Shown here piece after piece: positions 41,503 to 45,144 of a stretch of 45,144 nt of DNA. Numbering within the stretch: the first letter of the stretch is position 1; each line of letters opens with the position of its first letter. A program made the translations under genes and the position numbers. The notes under the pieces are model-generated. The model did no database searches. It was given only the letters and a program-made list of their open reading frames with translations, and was not told where the DNA came from. Location of the stretch: contig JADGBZ010000020.1 in assembly GCA_015231175.1 (NCBI GenBank), positions 1-45,144 of the forward strand, written 5' to 3'. This stretch comes from Magnetococcales bacterium (GTDB lineage Bacteria > Pseudomonadota > Magnetococcia > Magnetococcales > DC0425bin3).

Positions 41503-44500
41503 ATGGCTATGCAACACTTTTCATTCAGGAAGCTTTTTCTCCTCCTGGCAACATCGGGATTGCTTCTTCTTTCCGGGGTTGGGCAGGGCGCCGAAAAAAA
41601 AGTGCCCAGCGCAGGAAAGAGCGACGCGAAAACGTCTGTACCGAATGCAACTGACCCAAAGAAAAATGCCGCGACACCCGAACTGACGGCGACGACGCCC
41701 CTGTGGCGCTTCAAGGCGCCACAGGCGGAACAATTCAGTACGGTTCTGGGGCTGTTGGCCAAGGAACTCGAAGGGATCGCCGCTGATGCAGCGTCGGACA
41801 GCAAGGAGGGGCGGAGGCGCGTTGCCCTGCAAAAACGGAGCGAGCTTCTGGGCGGGTGGCAGGAGGTTCTGGCGCGTCGGCAGACCCTTGAGGCTTTGTC
41901 CAATATGGAGCCCGCCAACGTGACGGAAGCGGAGAAGCGGCTCCAGGAACTGAGAAACCATTCACCAACCACGCCGCCCGTACCGGAAAACCCAACCCCG
42001 GATGCGCTTGAAAAAATACAAGGCGCCCTGGCCGACCGCAGCCGGGATATCGAAGCCGCCGCCCTGTCGGTCAAACAGGCGCAGCAACTGTTGCAGGAGA
42101 CGCCACAAAAAATGGCGCAGGCCAAGGAAAAGGCCAAAGAGTCCGCAGAGTTGGCGACCAAAATTGCCAAAATGTCGGACAAGGCCCTGGAGAGTGGCAA
42201 GTCACTGACAGATTTGCAAACAGGCAACGCCGAACTTGAGCAAAGATTTGTCCAGGACCAAATAGCCCGTTTTCAGGCGGAGGAGATGTACGCCAAGCTC
42301 TCCCTGCCCAGGCGGGAAAAAAATTTGGAGGTGGCCCAGTTGCTCCTGGAATTGGAGCAAAAACGTTTCAACCTCTACCACGAGGCGCTGGATCTCCGCC
42401 TGGAGAGGGAGCGGCAGAACAGAGAGGCCGAACTCCAAAAAAAACTACAGGCCGAAGAAGAAGCCAACACCCCGCAACAAAAATTTTTAACCCGCCTGGA
42501 AACAGAAATTCTCCAGGTGCAGAGAAATATTGCCGATCTCCAACAACTGCGCTCGGGTGTCGTGCGGGAGATATCGGAACAGGAAAAACGCCTGCAAGCG
42601 GAAAAATCGGAGTTGGAAAATCTGAAGGCCCTGGTGCGCCAATACGGTTCGCAGGGACCGGCGGCTGAGCTGCTGAAAGGAACCTATCGTCTCCTGAAGC
42701 AGCGCCATCGCGATCTGCGGTCAACGATTCCGGTCCCTCTGGAAAAACAGCAGGAGCGACTCCAGGAACGACGCCTGGACCTTGCCACCCGGCAGGCCGC
42801 CGTGGACGATGAGTGGCTGCGGGAAAAAGATAACCTGCTCAGGCATCTGACGGAAAGGCAGCGGGAAGGGTTCGCCAGACAAAGCCAGAAATTGCTTGAT
42901 GATTATCACCACACCCTCAGCGAAGAGAAACGACTCGCTTTCGAGGTATCGATCGAGTGGCAACGCCTGGCCCTGCTGCCGCATGACCGGCAAGACGTTT
43001 TGGATGAACTGGAATCTTTTGTCCTGGCGAATGTTTTTTGGATCCAGGATGCCGATCCGTTCAGCGGCAAGCTGTTTCGTACCGCATGGCAGGAGGTGAT
43101 GGCGACGGACAATCCCCGCTCCCTGCGGCAGGAGTGGAGACGCCTGGCCGACCCGGAAAACTGGCAGGAGTTGGTACTCTCCCTGAAAACGGGACAGGGG
43201 GCTGTCATGTTGGGAAGCACCCTGGTCGTTCTACCCTGGATCCTTTTCTTCCTTTACGGGCGTCTGCAACGATCCGCCCGAAGTGTGCAAGAGCTGTCGA
43301 AGGTGCAACACGTCGTTCCATCCTTTCGCGAACATCCGTTCCTGATTGCCACCTTGCAGTCCACCTTGATGCCAGCCTGGTTGTTGTTGGTGCTTTTGTT
43401 GCTGCGGCCTTTCATCCAGGTCGTGGGTTATCAGGAACTTTTGGAAAGGGGGGTGATCCATCTGAGCCTCTTTCTCTTTCTGTGGTCCATGCAACGTCGT
43501 CTCCCGCAGCTGGTGGGTTGCACCCTGTACGGTTTCAGTATCCCGGAAGATTTGGTGCGATCGCTGCGCACAGCCGCACGCATTGTCTTGTGGGCTTTTT
43601 TACTTTTCATGTTGCCCCGGACGCTCCTGGATGGATCCCCGTTTGCTCTGCGGGTGTTGCCGCGCATCTTTTCGACCTTGTTCGCGATGGCCCTGGGGTT
43701 GGTTTTTTACCTGCTGGTGCGGCCAGGATCACCCTTGCTTCATCACACCCTGCAAGGGATTGCCCCTGCCAAAAGTCAGAGCGAGCAAAATGGGTCGTTG
43801 CGGCACCCCTGGATCAGTTGGGTGTGGTGGTCATTGATGGCAAGCGTCATCGGTTTGGATGTGACCGGGTACCGTTTCGGGGCCATGCACCTGGCGCGCA
43901 ATAGCATACTGACTTTGGCAACCGTGGTCATTTTCATGGGGATCAGCCGTTCATTGGACCGGATTCTGGAACGTCTGGATGAACGCCAGCGGGTCTCTTC
44001 ACCACCGCCTGACGACTCCGGAGCGGTGGCAGAGTCGCCCCACGCACACGGCAACGTGCGTCGTTTCGCCCGCCCGTTTCTGCTTTTGTCAGGGTTGTTT
44101 CTGATCGCTTCCTATTGGGGCGTGAATGAGCAGGCCTTGACGGCGCTGAGCCAGATCAATCTGTACAGCGTGACCGGGACGGAGGGTAAAATCGAATTCG
44201 TCACGGTGGCAGACCTCGTCCGCTTCGCTTTGACGTTGATTCTGACCTTCTGGTTGCTGGCCAACCTGTCGGGTCTGCTGCATTTTCTGATTTTCTCCCG
44301 TTGGCAGGTGGCGGAAGGATCGCGTTACGCCGTGGTGATGATCACCCGCTATACCATGTTCATCTTCGGCATTTTCATGGCTGTCTCCTGGATGCGACTG
44401 GATCCGGGACGTCTGGGCTGGCTCATGGCCGCCTTGGGTGTGGGGCTTGGTTTCGGTCTACAGGAGATCGTGGCCAATTTTGTCAGCGGCATCATTCTGC

Positions 44501-45000
44501 TCGTGGAACGTCCCATCCGCGTCAGCGACCTGATCACCGTTGGAGAGGTCACTGGCACGGTGACCCAAATCAACATTCGGGCCACCCGGGTACAAAATAT
44601 CGACAACCAGGAGATTTTGATCCCCAATCGGGAATTGATCACCCGTCAGGTGACCAATTGGACACTCTCCAACACCTCCATCCGGTTGACCGTTCCGGTC
44701 GGTGTGGCCTACGGCACTCCCATTGAAAAAGTTCGTGAAATCCTGTTGGCTTTGGCCCGACAACAACCGGAAGTGATGGCCACGCCACCGCCCCGTGCGC
44801 TGTTCATGAGCCACGGGGAGAGCTCCCTGAATTTTGAGCTGTGGGTTTTTCTTCCCCGGACGGACCTCAAGATTCCCATGCTGGACCGGCTCAACACCCT
44901 GATCAATGCGGCATTCGTGCGTGAGGGTATCGAGATTCCCTTTCCGCAAAGGGATATCCATGTACGATCATGGCCTGTGGCGTCGGGAGAGGCGTGCTGA
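41503..45000 (+). CDS. Large mechanosensitive channel, MscK-like
   Basis: A 1165-residue inner-membrane channel that opens on osmotic down-shock. It has a signal peptide (RKLFLLLATSGLLLLSGVGQGAE), then a periplasmic part of about 530 residues rich in coiled coil (many Gln/Glu/Lys/Arg heptads). About ten membrane helices follow from residue 570. The MscS core at the C-terminus has the pore helix and gate region (LGVGLGFGLQEIVANFVSGIILLVERPIRV in outline), the beta domain GTVTQINIRATRVQNIDNQEILIPN and the tail ending FPQRDIHVRSW. MscK of E. coli has the same plan and similar size. A second ATG two codons later is possible; the ribosome site is weak, perhaps because translation follows the DUF1640 gene. 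Confidence 0.93.
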   Translation: MAMQHFSFRKLFLLLATSGLLLLSGVGQGAEKKVPSAGKSDAKTSVPNATDPKKNAATPELTATTPLWRFKAPQAEQFSTVLGLLAKELEGIAADAASDSKEGRRRVALQKRSELLGGWQEVLARRQTLEALSNMEPANVTEAEKRLQELRNHSPTTPPVPENPTPDALEKIQGALADRSRDIEAAALSVKQAQQLLQETPQKMAQAKEKAKESAELATKIAKMSDKALESGKSLTDLQTGNAELEQRFVQDQIARFQAEEMYAKLSLPRREKNLEVAQLLLELEQKRFNLYHEALDLRLERERQNREAELQKKLQAEEEANTPQQKFLTRLETEILQVQRNIADLQQLRSGVVREISEQEKRLQAEKSELENLKALVRQYGSQGPAAELLKGTYRLLKQRHRDLRSTIPVPLEKQQERLQERRLDLATRQAAVDDEWLREKDNLLRHLTERQREGFARQSQKLLDDYHHTLSEEKRLAFEVSIEWQRLALLPHDRQDVLDELESFVLANVFWIQDADPFSGKLFRTAWQEVMATDNPRSLRQEWRRLADPENWQELVLSLKTGQGAVMLGSTLVVLPWILFFLYGRLQRSARSVQELSKVQHVVPSFREHPFLIATLQSTLMPAWLLLVLLLLRPFIQVVGYQELLERGVIHLSLFLFLWSMQRRLPQLVGCTLYGFSIPEDLVRSLRTAARIVLWAFLLFMLPRTLLDGSPFALRVLPRIFSTLFAMALGLVFYLLVRPGSPLLHHTLQGIAPAKSQSEQNGSLRHPWISWVWWSLMASVIGLDVTGYRFGAMHLARNSILTLATVVIFMGISRSLDRILERLDERQRVSSPPPDDSGAVAESPHAHGNVRRFARPFLLLSGLFLIASYWGVNEQALTALSQINLYSVTGTEGKIEFVTVADLVRFALTLILTFWLLANLSGLLHFLIFSRWQVAEGSRYAVVMITRYTMFIFGIFMAVSWMRLDPGRLGWLMAALGVGLGFGLQEIVANFVSGIILLVERPIRVSDLITVGEVTGTVTQINIRATRVQNIDNQEILIPNRELITRQVTNWTLSNTSIRLTVPVGVAYGTPIEKVREILLALARQQPEVMATPPPRALFMSHGESSLNFELWVFLPRTDLKIPMLDRLNTLINAAFVREGIEIPFPQRDIHVRSWPVASGEAC

Positions 45001-45144
45001 GAGGGGGGCTGGCCAAAACGATGACCAAGGCCTCGTTGTGTATCAGTTGGCCTGACATCTCTGGCCAGAGTATGTCTGCACCAGTCTCGGGTGGTGTCCT
45101 ACGTTGACCTAACTGGTCTAGCCGGGAACAAAACCCACTCTTCA
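45001..45144. other. Right edge, no gene visible
   Basis: The last 144 bases contain no coding frame that I can support and no clear terminator. Confidence 0.5.

Overview
The window is a 45-kb piece of a GC-rich bacterial chromosome with Gram-negative, proteobacterial character. Evidence for this includes an OmpA-family lipoprotein, a Tat-exported class A beta-lactamase, c-type cytochromes for a periplasm, a YqeY-DnaG-RpoD operon and WecE/WecD-type nucleotide-sugar enzymes. The alaC-hom-ApgM-like-recJ order and the multiheme cytochromes would fit a deep-branching alphaproteobacterial or magnetococcal lineage. No rRNA or magnetosome gene is present, so this placement is only a guess.

Layout. 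(1) 1-4.4 kb: accessory module with two ParB-fold genes on the minus strand, a noncoding block of degenerate 21-22-bp repeats, and a tightly overlapping plus-strand cassette of a small protein, a DUF2924 protein, a large serine recombinase and a small HTH-like protein. (2) 4.7-9.4 kb: housekeeping minus-strand operon yqeY-dnaG-rpoD followed by tRNA-Ile2(CAT) and a clear terminator. (3) 9.8-17 kb: minus-strand envelope genes, namely an Ala/Pro-rich exported protein, a class A beta-lactamase, an OmpA/TSP3 lipoprotein, a TPR protein and a membrane cytochrome b with a decaheme cytochrome c. (4) 17.4-25.3 kb: plus-strand metabolism and repair, namely a PepSY-like protein, then alaC, hom, a degenerate ApgM/homoserine-kinase-like protein and recJ, followed by a membrane-anchored flavin/[2Fe-2S] oxidoreductase. 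(5) 25.4-26.4 kb: tRNA-Thr, ybjN and tRNA-Val. (6) 26.3-30.3 kb: a 3.9-kb integrative island in tRNA-Val. It has 46-bp att repeats, a tyrosine integrase, identical 19-bp arm-type repeats near both ends, a Panacea-type toxin-antitoxin pair, and an RHH antitoxin whose RelE-type partner gene is broken. (7) 30.5-37.5 kb: a surface-glycan cluster on the minus strand, with a YfhO-like membrane protein, a small membrane protein, WecD-like and WecE-like enzymes, a GT2 polyprenyl-phosphate-type glycosyltransferase and a methyltransferase. (8) 38.2-41 kb: a tetraheme cytochrome c and a cNMP-binding/ferredoxin fusion protein, under a promoter that contains a perfect inverted repeat. (9) 41.2-45 kb: a DUF1640 coiled-coil protein and a large MscK-like mechanosensitive channel.

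How genes work together. The hom, ApgM-like and recJ genes overlap and are probably co-translated. The decaheme cytochrome c follows cytochrome b by 4 bases, which suggests one membrane electron-transfer complex. The tetraheme cytochrome and the ferredoxin/cNMP protein overlap by one base and look like a second redox module. WecE and WecD homologues together would make a dTDP-4-acetamido-4,6-dideoxyhexose for the neighbouring glycosyltransferase. The island carries two toxin-antitoxin loci, one probably active and one decayed, and brings its own tRNA 3' end and terminator.

The most interesting items are: the island with its duplicated tRNA terminator and Panacea TA pair; the ApgM-like protein that has lost metal ligands; the decaheme cytochrome with a duplicated cytoplasmic Cys motif; the operator-like palindrome filling a promoter spacer; and families of interspersed or tandem noncoding repeats.
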